From Planctomicrobium piriforme (GTDB taxonomy: Bacteria > Planctomycetota > Planctomycetia > Planctomycetales > Planctomycetaceae): 64,000 bases of DNA. How positions within the stretch are numbered: the stretch's first letter is position 1; each line of letters opens with the position of its first letter. The notes under the pieces are model-generated. The model was given only the letters and a program-made list of their open reading frames with translations, was not told where the DNA came from and did not search any database. The position numbers and the translations under genes are program-made. Location: assembly GCF_900113665.1 (NCBI RefSeq), contig NZ_FOQD01000022.1:26463-90462 (forward strand). Direction: 5' to 3'. Below are positions 27,433-41,517 of this stretch, in pieces.

Positions 27433-27726
27433 TCAGTGTTGGGGTGGGTTTCCAGATGGGGGCGGCCGCCGACGCGGGTTGCGGCTCTTGTCGAGAATCG
27501 CGGCGAGGATCAGTCCGAAGACAACCAGCCGCACCCAGTAGATCGGGCTGTGCTCGGTCGCGGTCGTCGCCGAGAGCACGAGAGCGACGCGGGTGAGTCC
27601 CAGCAGCCAGAAAGCGATCGCGAAGATGCAGAACAAGCGATCACCGGTCTCGCGCCAGAATCTCAGAAAGAACAGCCCGGCTGTGGCCGAACCCATTGCG
27701 ATCGCGCCCATAATGAAGTGGTCCAT
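27433..27726 (-). CDS. DUF5985 family membrane protein (second copy)
   Basis: 97 residues with three predicted membrane helices (about 4-22, 33-52 and 62-80). The family pattern is GLFFLRFWRETGDRLFCIFAIAFWLLG. The tail is basic and Pro-rich (KSRNPRRRPPPSGNPPQH). It lies 22 nt downstream of another DUF5985 gene, and both follow a winged-helix-like gene and two hybrid histidine kinases in one minus-strand run. Function is unknown; the pairing suggests a heteromeric small membrane complex, perhaps a sensor or output connected to the kinases. Confidence 0.82.
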   Translation of the reverse strand: MDHFIMGAIAMGSATAGLFFLRFWRETGDRLFCIFAIAFWLLGLTRVALVLSATTATEHSPIYWVRLVVFGLILAAILDKSRNPRRRPPPSGNPPQH

Positions 27727-27748
27727 GCTGTATCACTCCCGCCGGTGA

Positions 27749-28006
27749 CTATTTCGAATCCCAGATCAGACCGACGTTCAGCAGCACGATACCGGCCAGG
27801 CCGGGCAAGCGTCGCAGGATCGCCAGATCGACGTCCGGAAGGACGATCTGGTCGACGTACAGCAGCAGATTGTCCAGCGTCAGGCCCGCAAAGCACAGGC
27901 CGCTCCAGAGCAGCAGCCGGACTGCGTGCTGACGATATCCCTGGAACAGCAGCACCGCGCACAAGCAGCTGACGGCGGCTGATAACAGATACACGACGCC
28001 GGGCAT
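27749..28006 (-). CDS. DUF5985 family membrane protein (first copy)
   Basis: 85 residues from ATG 28006, chosen because AAAGGAG lies 7 nt upstream; the longer frame upstream overlaps the preceding gene and is not protein-like. Three hydrophobic segments (VVYLLSAAVSCLCAVLLFQGY, LLLWSGLCFAGLTLDNLLLYV, LAGIVLLNVGLIW) match the DUF5985 layout. The ribosome site lies within the last codons of the preceding winged-helix-like gene, whose stop is 1 nt before this start, so translation is probably coupled. Function unknown. Confidence 0.78.
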   Translation of the reverse strand: MPGVVYLLSAAVSCLCAVLLFQGYRQHAVRLLLWSGLCFAGLTLDNLLLYVDQIVLPDVDLAILRRLPGLAGIVLLNVGLIWDSK

Positions 28007-28007
28007 G

Positions 28008-28400
28008 TCATTTCTCCTTTCGCAGACGAAACGCCTCGGCGAACGTCCGCACGCTCTTAAGCGGTTTGGAATAAATGCGGGTGATGACGGCGACTCGACG
28101 GGCCGCATAGCAGTCTGCGAGTTCGTCAATCCGCTGCTGGATCTCGGGCGTGCCCGGTTGATAGCGGTAAGCCGCCTCAGCTGCGCCCGCATCGGCGGTG
28201 ATCAGTCCCGCCCCAGCGAGCAAGACTAACTGCTCTCGCGCCATGGCCGGTGTAATTCGGAGTTCCTCGTCGACTGCTGCCGCCGTCCAGGTCTGTTCCA
28301 GGCGGCTACGCAGCAGGAGCAAAATCTCCAACTGCGCGACGGAGGAAATCTGTTGATCGAGAAAGATTCCCAGCAGCCTGGGAAACTCTTCAGAAGTCAT
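28008..28400 (-). CDS. Winged-helix-like hypothetical protein
   Basis: 130 residues. The N-terminal half (SSVAQLEILLLLRSRLEQTWTA, then ELRITPAMAREQLVLLAGAGLI) has the helix-turn-helix-wing spacing of MarR-like winged-helix domains. The C-terminal half is a long basic helix ending FRLRKEK. A DNA-binding role is plausible but unproven. It lies between the hybrid kinase gene (73 bp upstream) and the two DUF5985 genes (1 nt downstream), an arrangement that suggests a regulatory or adaptor role in the same pathway. Confidence 0.65.
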   Translation of the reverse strand: MTSEEFPRLLGIFLDQQISSVAQLEILLLLRSRLEQTWTAAAVDEELRITPAMAREQLVLLAGAGLITADAGAAEAAYRYQPGTPEIQQRIDELADCYAARRVAVITRIYSKPLKSVRTFAEAFRLRKEK

Positions 28401-28473
28401 CCTGCGGCCTCGGGCCGCAACCCGCGGCGCTGGCCCGGGCGCGCGCCGCGACGCCGCTCTGCCCAGGGTTTTG

Positions 28474-30519
28474 TTACGGACATGGACTCACCTCACCCGC
28501 AAGCGGACCGGGAGCGGAGTACCGGCTTTCTAGCAACGTCAGCAATTGCGGCAGATGAATGGGCTTGGGGACGTAGTCGTCCATCCCGGCATCCAAAAAA
28601 CGCTCCCGGTCGCCCGTCATGGCATGGGCCGTCATCGCAATGATGGGGACCTGCGGTCCCTGTGCCGCAGCAAGTCCTCGAATTCGCCGGGTTGCCTCCA
28701 GGCCGTCCATGTGGGGCATCTGGACATCCATGAGAATCACATCAAAGGCGTGTTGCCGCGCCTGTTCGACCGCCTCGCGGCCGTCGGCGGCCAGGTGGAC
28801 CTCATGCCCGCGGCGGGTCAAAACCGTCAGCAACAGTTTTTGATTCGCAGGCGTGTCCTCGGCCAATAAAATCCGGAGTGGTCGTGACGCTCTGGCAGCC
28901 GGTACTGGCGGTGTCGTAACCGTCTCCTCCCGCGGCGGCGGGGCGGCCCCGGGATTGGTAGTCCAAGCGCTGAGCGCCTGCCGCAGCAGCCTGGGTGAGA
29001 CCGGCTTCTCCACGCAGCGAATGTCTGGGCGGCTCTCCAGCAGCCGCCGCAGCCGTTGCCGTTCAGCAGGGGCCAGCAGCAAGAGCATACGGTCGGCATA
29101 GACGCCTGCGGCGAGCTTCTCAAGCCAGCGGGGCAGCTCGGCGTCGCCCGGTCGGCCGGAGACGATCAGCAGCGGAACCGGCCGCCCGAGCGGGTCGCGC
29201 CCCTCAAGATCCTCCAGCGAAACGGCCTGGGCCCGCAGTCCGAGCTCCTGCAGCATGCCGAGCACGGCCTGGCGATGCCAAGGTGCTGCGTCTAGGAAGG
29301 GAACGGCGGCGTCGGGCCATGCGAATGGAGCCGGGCCAGGTTCCGCAGGCGCGAGCGGCTGCCGCGGAAACTGCAGATCAAAGCTGAAGCGGCTGCCCCG
29401 CCCCACTACGCTCACAACGCGGAGCTGGCCCTGCATCATTTGCACTAAGTCCGCGGCGATCGCAAGTCCAAGCCCGGTTCCGCCGTAATTGCGGGTGAGC
29501 GAAGCGTCCGCCTGCGTAAACGCCTCAAAGATCCGCGTCTGATCTTCCGCGGCGACGCCGATTCCCGTATCCGATACCGAACAGCGGATTGTCACGGTTT
29601 CAGGGGTCTGGGCCAATTGCTGCAATCGCACTCCAATTTCGCCCTCAGCGGTGAACTTCACGGCGTTGCCCAACAGGTTCATCAGAATTTGCTGCACGCG
29701 GAGCGGGTCACCGATGACCCGCGATGACAATTCCGGATCTGCGGACCAGCTCAATTCCAGACCCTTTTCGAACGCCCGCACCGAAAGCGTCTGCAGCGTC
29801 TCCTCCACTACGGCCAAGAGATCAAACGGAAGTTCCTCAAGGTGAAACTTTCCGGCTTCCAACCGGGACACGTCGAGAATTTCATTCAGCAAGCCCAAGA
29901 GCGCATACGCGGATGACTTCGCCGTCGCCAAGTAATCGCAGGCGGTGGGCGGCAGTTGCTCAGCCAGAGCCAGATCCGTCATGCCGATGATCGCATTCAT
30001 CGGAGTCCGCAGTTCATGGCTGATGTTCGCCAAAAAAGCGCTTTTGGCTTTGTTGGAATTTTCAGCAGCGATCCGCGCGGCCTGTTCTTCGGCAAGCGCA
30101 ATCCGGGCGGCTGCTTGCTGGCTAATTTCCTGCCGCAATACAAACAGGTCGACAAAGACTTGCACCTTGGCCCGCAGGACTTCCGGAATAACGGGCGTCA
30201 TCATGTAATCGACGGCGCCCAGCGAATAGCTTTCGAGTGCTCGAGCGTCGTCGTAAAACGCCGTCACAAAAATGATGGGAAGATGTTCTGTTTTGGGTCG
30301 CTGACGGATGAGGGCCGCGGTCTCAAAACCGTCGAGCCCCGGCATATTGACGTCCATCAGCACGACCGCGAACTCTTCCGCCAACAACCGCCGCAGCGCC
30401 TCCCGTCCGGAATCGACGCTCACGAGTTGTTCCCCGAGCGGTTCGAGAATGACCCGCATGGTCAACTGCTTCGAGGGCTCGTCGTCGACGATCAGAATTT
30501 TACAGGGCGTGGAAGGCAT
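28474..30519 (-). CDS. Hybrid histidine kinase, REC-HisKA-HATPase-REC
   Basis: 681 residues. The N-terminal receiver domain (about 5-125) has phospho-acceptor Asp in VLMDVNMPGLDG and ends in the atypical AVDYMMTPV. A short coiled coil (RIALAEEQAARIAAENSNKAKS) leads into HisKA with the phospho-His in FLANISHELRTPMNA. HATPase_c (about 280-390) shows N box LGNAVKFT, DTGIGV and GGTGLGLAIA. After a degenerate spacer, a second receiver (about 550-665) has LMDVQMPHMDG and FLDAGMDDYVPKP. There is no membrane span, so it is cytosolic. The gene lies 15 nt downstream of the giant HAMP kinase gene and is probably co-transcribed with it; the N-terminal receiver may accept phosphate from that kinase. No DNA-binding output domain. 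Confidence 0.93.
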   Translation of the reverse strand: MPSTPCKILIVDDEPSKQLTMRVILEPLGEQLVSVDSGREALRRLLAEEFAVVLMDVNMPGLDGFETAALIRQRPKTEHLPIIFVTAFYDDARALESYSLGAVDYMMTPVIPEVLRAKVQVFVDLFVLRQEISQQAAARIALAEEQAARIAAENSNKAKSAFLANISHELRTPMNAIIGMTDLALAEQLPPTACDYLATAKSSAYALLGLLNEILDVSRLEAGKFHLEELPFDLLAVVEETLQTLSVRAFEKGLELSWSADPELSSRVIGDPLRVQQILMNLLGNAVKFTAEGEIGVRLQQLAQTPETVTIRCSVSDTGIGVAAEDQTRIFEAFTQADASLTRNYGGTGLGLAIAADLVQMMQGQLRVVSVVGRGSRFSFDLQFPRQPLAPAEPGPAPFAWPDAAVPFLDAAPWHRQAVLGMLQELGLRAQAVSLEDLEGRDPLGRPVPLLIVSGRPGDAELPRWLEKLAAGVYADRMLLLLAPAERQRLRRLLESRPDIRCVEKPVSPRLLRQALSAWTTNPGAAPPPREETVTTPPVPAARASRPLRILLAEDTPANQKLLLTVLTRRGHEVHLAADGREAVEQARQHAFDVILMDVQMPHMDGLEATRRIRGLAAAQGPQVPIIAMTAHAMTGDRERFLDAGMDDYVPKPIHLPQLLTLLESRYSAPGPLAGEVSPCP

Positions 30520-30534
30520 AGATGTTCAGGTGAA

Positions 30535-36267
<5,733 letters not shown>

Positions 36268-36677
36268 ACTGCGGCTCCTCGCAGGTGATGGTGATCGATG
36301 CGCGTGGGCATCGGGGGTTGCGGTGACGCGAACCCTTCTGATTCCCGCATTACGCGGATCTTCGTCTGCCATCCCGGACACGTCAACATCGCCAGCGGCA
36401 CGGCGATCGACTTTGTCCGAACCGTGCTTCCCCAAGACGATCTGCTGCGGCGGCGTTACCGGACTGCGGAACATAGGCCGCAGTCACCCCAGACAGCGCG
36501 TTGGACAGTGCACCAAGACGGCGCCAATGGCAGGAAACATCGCCCCCGTGCAGCGCCGCATTCGTGCTGCACCGGAGGGAGAACCGTCGATGAACGTCAA
36601 AGCCCCGGCGGACACTGAGGGCCGCGACGACGCGAGCGCCATCCATCACACACGGGACAATGGCCCGCGGAGCCCTC
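36268..36677. other. Intergenic region without a recognised gene
   Basis: 410 bp between the Rieske oxidoreductase gene and the HAMP kinase gene. No family-like open frame, repeat or terminator was identified. It should contain the promoter of the HAMP kinase operon. Confidence 0.5.
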
Positions 36678-38231
36678 TTACGATTTGCGTTTTCCTGTCG
36701 ACCGCCGGGCCTTGCCGACCTTGGCTAACGGCTCTTCCGCAGGTCCGCCGATCACTTCGCCGGTCGCCGCGAAGCGCGAACCGTGGCAAGGGCAGTCCCA
36801 CGTCTTCTCGGCGTTGTTCCACCGCACCAGACAGCCCATGTGCGTGCAGACAGCCGAGCATTGCGACAGCTTGCCGCTCTCGTCGCGCGAGCAAGCCACC
36901 GTCTGACCGTCTATTTTCAGAATCTTCCCTTCGCCTCGTTTCACCGACCGGGTCGACCCGCGATCTCCGCGAACGAGCCAGTCGCGAACAAAGTAGTAGG
37001 GGAAGTCGAGGTTCTCAGTCAGGTAATCCCACGCCCCGCCTTTGATCTTCTTTCGCTCGACCGCCAGCAGATCGCTCCAGGGATTGGTCCGGCCCACCAC
37101 ATAGTCGGAGGCCATCATCGCGGCCAGTGTTCCGAACGTGAGACCATTCCCCGAGAAGCCAGTCGCCACGAACTGGTTCTTCGCAATCTCGCCGATATAC
37201 GGCAGCCCGTCATTGGTTTCGACAACCTGGCCGGACCAGCGATGATCGATCTTCGCCTTAGGCAGCAGTCGCAGCAGTTTCTGTTCGAGACGCTGGAACG
37301 CGGCTTCGGTATCGGACTCCTGTCCGGTCTTATGGTCTTCCCCGCCGAGGATTGCCTCATCGTGCGTTTCCCCAGAGTCGATCCGCAGATAGTCGTACGG
37401 GTCTTTCAGATCCCAGTACACCGCTTCGGTCATCGCCTTGTGCGGAATCTTCGCACTGATGACGTACGAGGAGTACGGATACAGCTTCGTCTGAAACAGC
37501 GATGCATTCAGGAAGCCAGCTTTCCCCATCAAGGGGACATGCGTGGCGATAATGACCTTTTCACATCGCAGAGAGAATCCATTGGTCACGACTGTCAACG
37601 GATCATCCTGGACTTCGCTGACTTCAGCCTGTTCGAACAGATCGCAGCCGTCGCCTGGGATCAACTTCGCCAGAGCCTGGACGTATTTCACCGGGTGAAA
37701 TCTCGCCTGATCCGCGAACCGCACACCGGGTTCGTGCAGAGCAAAGATGGAACTCAAAAACGTCGCTTCAAAACCCGCGTCACGGGCGGTCTTGGCATCC
37801 TCTTGAAGATCGTCAGTCTCTTTGGAAGTCGACTTGTGATTCGGCGCGAGGTCGGCGACGAGGAATCCTGGAAGACGCTTGAAGTCACAATCGAGATTGT
37901 TGTCAGTCACCAGGCGCTCGATGAGATCGATCGCCGCGCCTCCCCCGCTCCAGACCAGCCCAGCTTCTTCGACACCGAAGTTCTTGACGAGTTCCGAGAA
38001 ACGGCTGTCGGTGACGTACGACAAGTGAGCGGAGGTATGCCCGGTTTCGCCGCCAGCCACATGCCCTTTTTCAACGAGGCAAACCTTGCGGCCTGCCTGC
38101 TTCAGCAGATACGCCGTCGTGACGCCGGTGATTCCGCCCCCGACGACAACGACGTCGTAATCGCCGTCCTTTTTCAATTCTGGGAAGGTAAGCCGCTGTC
38201 GACCTTGGTCCCAAAACGGGCTGGACTGCAT
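36678..38231 (-). CDS. FAD-dependent oxidoreductase with C-terminal Rieske [2Fe-2S] domain
   Basis: 517 residues. The N-terminal FAD-binding fold has DVVVVGGGITGVTTAYLLKQAG at 26-47 and the DAO-type ATGFSGNGLTFGT near the C-terminal end of the catalytic domain. Residues about 420-500 form a Rieske domain with CTHMGC and CPCHGS supplying the two Cys-x-His pairs. This fusion is a known DadA/glycine-oxidase-like subgroup, presumed to move electrons from a substrate through FAD and the iron-sulfur cluster; the substrate is unknown. No export signal, so cytosolic. It is followed on the same strand by no close gene and preceded by a dihaem cytochrome gene 78 bp upstream, which could share a redox role. 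Confidence 0.93.
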   Translation of the reverse strand: MQSSPFWDQGRQRLTFPELKKDGDYDVVVVGGGITGVTTAYLLKQAGRKVCLVEKGHVAGGETGHTSAHLSYVTDSRFSELVKNFGVEEAGLVWSGGGAAIDLIERLVTDNNLDCDFKRLPGFLVADLAPNHKSTSKETDDLQEDAKTARDAGFEATFLSSIFALHEPGVRFADQARFHPVKYVQALAKLIPGDGCDLFEQAEVSEVQDDPLTVVTNGFSLRCEKVIIATHVPLMGKAGFLNASLFQTKLYPYSSYVISAKIPHKAMTEAVYWDLKDPYDYLRIDSGETHDEAILGGEDHKTGQESDTEAAFQRLEQKLLRLLPKAKIDHRWSGQVVETNDGLPYIGEIAKNQFVATGFSGNGLTFGTLAAMMASDYVVGRTNPWSDLLAVERKKIKGGAWDYLTENLDFPYYFVRDWLVRGDRGSTRSVKRGEGKILKIDGQTVACSRDESGKLSQCSAVCTHMGCLVRWNNAEKTWDCPCHGSRFAATGEVIGGPAEEPLAKVGKARRSTGKRKS

Positions 38232-38309
38232 AGAGACGACTCCGTTTCAATTCTGCGATTTGCTGCGACGTTTCGAGAAATTAATACACCTGTGCAACCG
38301 CCGACCCGC

Positions 38310-39911
38310 TTACAGACAGCGCATGTAAGCTGCGAGGTCTTGTTTCTCTTGCGCTGTCAGACGAAGTTCAAGCACCAGATTGAAAAATTCGACGGTATCT
38401 TCGAGCGTTAAACAGCGGCCGTCTTTGAGATACGGAGGGCTCTCTTTAATCCCGCGGAGGGTGAAGGTTTTAATCGGACCATCGCCCGGTTCGTCCTTAA
38501 GAAACCGCTCGAGCCGCAAATCATGCATCTGATGGTCGAGGAAATGCGGACCCGAATGGCACACCGCGCACTGGGCCTTGCCATGGAAAAGCTTTTCTCC
38601 CTCAAGTTCCCGGGCAGTGGCAAGTGACGGATTAAGACGTCCTAGGACGGTCAACTTCGGCGCCGGGGGGAAATCCAACATATTCTGAAACTGGGCCATA
38701 TGCGGAATGGCGCTCCGCGGCAATTCCTGAAAGCCCTTTTTCATCGCGCGGATTGGATCACCATTAAAGTAGGCTGTCCGCTGTTCAAACTCAGTAAAAT
38801 CTTCGACTGACCGTAGACTGCGTTTTGATCCGTGGATCTGCTGCGTGAACATGCCTCTCAGACTGGTTGTGTCGAGGCGGAACCGCCGCTCCTGAGGGCG
38901 AATATCCGGGCTGAGATGGAACTGCCCCGTTGTATGACCGTTGACGTGACAATCAAAGCACGCCACGCCGAGACTAGGGTCGATCGTCTTGCGGTCGTCC
39001 GTCGCGTTGAATTCCTCTTGCGGCAGGGGCGTCAAAAGGAGGCGCAGCCCTTCCAGTTGGACGGGGGTCAAAAGATCTTTGAACAACCTGTGGAAGTTAT
39101 TGATGGAGACGACTTCACCGCGCGAGACATCTCCCAGCTCCGGCCGCTGCTGCAAAAAAATCGCCGGCGGAAACTCCGGTAGAAACGCCTCCGGTAGATC
39201 GAAGTCGACGTCAAACCGCTGCAGTCGCGGAAACATTGCGACCTGCATCTGCGGAAAAACCTGCCCTCCGTTGGTCTGCAGCGGATGCGGCAAGGCGCGG
39301 TATGGGAAGAGGGCCCGCTCACGAATTTCAGCCGCCGACATCCTGCCCAGCGCATCCCAGGTTAAGCCGTCGGGTAATTTTACAGTCGGTCCTATGCAAA
39401 GTGGTTTGCCACGGGACATCGTCACATGCGGGTCAAGCCGCGGAGTCAAATCGTACCGCGACGCCAGCAATCTTTGCTGCGATTGCGTGACCTCGGCCTT
39501 GGCCGCGGTTTCTTTCTGCATGATCTCTTCAGCTGGCTGGAAGGGCCGATCTGAATTCAAGGGATCGCGGGCGAAATCAAAACCGAGAACTTTCCCTGAC
39601 TTCGCCTGACCCTGCAGAGCCGCGGAGATTGCCGCCGCCCGTGCAGCGGCAAACACGTCGGACCGATCATGAGGACTCAATTGCAATTCGGCGCGTGTGC
39701 CGACGGCAGGCCGACTGGTCTGGGCCTCGACCACTGCATCCTTTGCTGGAGCAGTCGATGAGCTCTGAGGCTGCGGCTTGATCCTTTCCTGGGCGTGCAA
39801 GCGCGATGCCGAAAACAATTTCGCCGACGAGCCTTCTTCCACCAATACACTGCAAATGCCCAGCAGTCCGGCGACACTGCCAATGATGGCATACCAATTT
39901 TTTTGCGACAT
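38310..39911 (-). CDS. Dihaem cytochrome c peroxidase-like (MauG/CcpA-related) protein
   Basis: 533 residues from ATG 39911 (GGGGAT upstream); the frame runs 72 codons further upstream without protein character. An N-terminal hydrophobic segment (WYAIIGSVAGLLGICSVLV) acts as a signal or anchor. There are two c-type haem sites, CFDCH near residue 317 and CAVCH near 447. The C-terminal FTLRGIKESPPYLKDGRCLTLEDTVEFFN matches the dihaem peroxidase pattern (T.R.....PY.HDG...tLe.av.fy). It should be periplasmic or membrane-attached and reduce peroxide or perform MauG-like oxidation. It lies 78 bp upstream of the Rieske-FAD gene, possibly one transcript. Family branch uncertain. Confidence 0.85.
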   Translation of the reverse strand: MSQKNWYAIIGSVAGLLGICSVLVEEGSSAKLFSASRLHAQERIKPQPQSSSTAPAKDAVVEAQTSRPAVGTRAELQLSPHDRSDVFAAARAAAISAALQGQAKSGKVLGFDFARDPLNSDRPFQPAEEIMQKETAAKAEVTQSQQRLLASRYDLTPRLDPHVTMSRGKPLCIGPTVKLPDGLTWDALGRMSAAEIRERALFPYRALPHPLQTNGGQVFPQMQVAMFPRLQRFDVDFDLPEAFLPEFPPAIFLQQRPELGDVSRGEVVSINNFHRLFKDLLTPVQLEGLRLLLTPLPQEEFNATDDRKTIDPSLGVACFDCHVNGHTTGQFHLSPDIRPQERRFRLDTTSLRGMFTQQIHGSKRSLRSVEDFTEFEQRTAYFNGDPIRAMKKGFQELPRSAIPHMAQFQNMLDFPPAPKLTVLGRLNPSLATARELEGEKLFHGKAQCAVCHSGPHFLDHQMHDLRLERFLKDEPGDGPIKTFTLRGIKESPPYLKDGRCLTLEDTVEFFNLVLELRLTAQEKQDLAAYMRCL

Positions 39912-41517
39912 CGTGATCCCCAACGTCAAAGAGTGAGACGTTTCTAGTGATGCAACAATAGTGCCAAGTCGCCGCGGGGCGCGGCCTGATGCGGCCAGGC
40001 CATTGAATGCGATGTCACTCATGCGTCCTCGGCCGCTCGCGACGATCGCTAGGGAACGAACTGCGAGCCATGATTGAGACGTCAGAGCGCCGCTTGTGTG
40101 CGCAGCGATCGGCCGTACTGCGATCATGGCCGAGTCGTTTGTGGGTTATTCGCTGCCACAGTTCTGCACGAGCTGATGTTCTCGGAGGCCGCTTGCTAGT
40201 GCAATCGGTGCCGCGTGGTGGGAAACTCACGAAGGCGTCCGGCGTCCCAGCCACTGATCTCGGCCCAGAGCGGGGTCTTCGGTAGGATCGTTCCGGCGAA
40301 AAAGGATCAGTCCCGGCATGGGGAAGCGAAGTTGAAATGATTCGCATAGTCCCCCTCACAGCGCGCGATCATCGTGCACCATGGAAGTGACTGCGCGGGG
40401 GAGGCCTGCTTTCGACGGAGTTGCCGACGGTCCGCCGGCATGCTGATGCGGCAGACCTCTGACCACACCGTTATGCCCGCTGCGAGCGATTGCACGCCCG
40501 TCCCGCAATCTTCCGCGCCGCCATGAGGGCCCGCACCTGAGCAGGCCTTCCCGAGAGACGTCAACTGTCCGCGGTAAGATCAGTTGCGATATCGCACTTT
40601 GGGCGACCAGGCCGTTTGCCGAACCGACGGTCCAACGGCTAGTGAGTCGCACGCGTGCGCAGCGCCAACGTTTGCGAAAGCTGTCGGAGCATAGAATGAC
40701 AGATCGAGCGGCGGCTCCGATGGCAGTCACCCATCATCCCGAAGCAATTTCAGCTTTGGCAAAATTGGCGAGGGCCGCCTCCAATCTTCCCGCCGCGTCT
40801 TATTTTGGCCCGCCGCGACAGTCCATTGACAACTTGCGGCAGGGGCGGCGGCGAGCAGACAGAAGTCGCGTTCGCTTTGCATGGCGTTTGGATCGACACT
40901 CGCTGCGCGAAAGACATTCTTAAATCACCCATCTGCAGCGTTTCGCCTGACATTGTGCTGCCTGCAGCTTTACGAGAGCGCCGTTCCCCGTTCGATCCGG
41001 CGACGCCTGACGGTCACAAGCGATGCTCATGGGAACCAGTCGCCGTCGCAGTCGAATCTGCTCGGCCAGCCATAACGCGACCTGACTTCCCGGGTAACAG
41101 TACGGTTGCGTCGCGGCCGAGACTCGAGCACAGACATCCGGCGGTCTCGTCGAGAACCGATCAGCCGCGGATGCAGCTCCAGAATTTCCTCGTGCTGGCC
41201 GGCTGCCTGTCCGCTGTTCGGTGTGACGCCGCGTTGCACATCGACGCGACATTCAACTGAAGCGACGCAAACTCTGACTACGACCCTTCCTACGGCTGAA
41301 TGCAATTCTGGGACCACAATTTGCATGTTCGCCGCCTGAAATCATTGCCGTGTGAAATCATTACAGAAAAGAAATGAAACAGCGAAGAAAGCACTACAGC
41401 GAAGAAAACCTCGATCGAGCGAACCCGTTGGTTTTTGACTAATGATATCCAGCCACAGCGGATGCGGTCGCCGCCACGCGGCATGGCGAAACGGAACCCC
41501 GACAAGGCGTGTGCCAT
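39912..41517. other. 1.6-kb region without a convincing gene
   Basis: Several open frames of 60-150 codons exist on both strands, but none shows family motifs, consistent codon choice or a good ribosome site. Near the right end two direct-repeat pairs occur: TGAAATCATT at 41337 and 41353 (16-bp period) and ACAGCGAAGAAA at 41379 and 41396 (17-bp period), just upstream of the next kinase gene. It may hold decayed genes or a long regulatory region. Confidence 0.5.

Noticed and set aside
36783..38411. 542-codon plus-strand frame over the Rieske-FAD oxidoreductase gene
   Set aside because: The minus strand shows the FAD glycine loop and the Rieske Cys/His pairs; the plus-strand frame has none and is a compositional shadow.
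40015..41260. Several 90-150 codon frames in the region upstream of the PAS kinase
   Set aside because: They overlap one another on both strands, lack ribosome sites and show no recognisable protein features.
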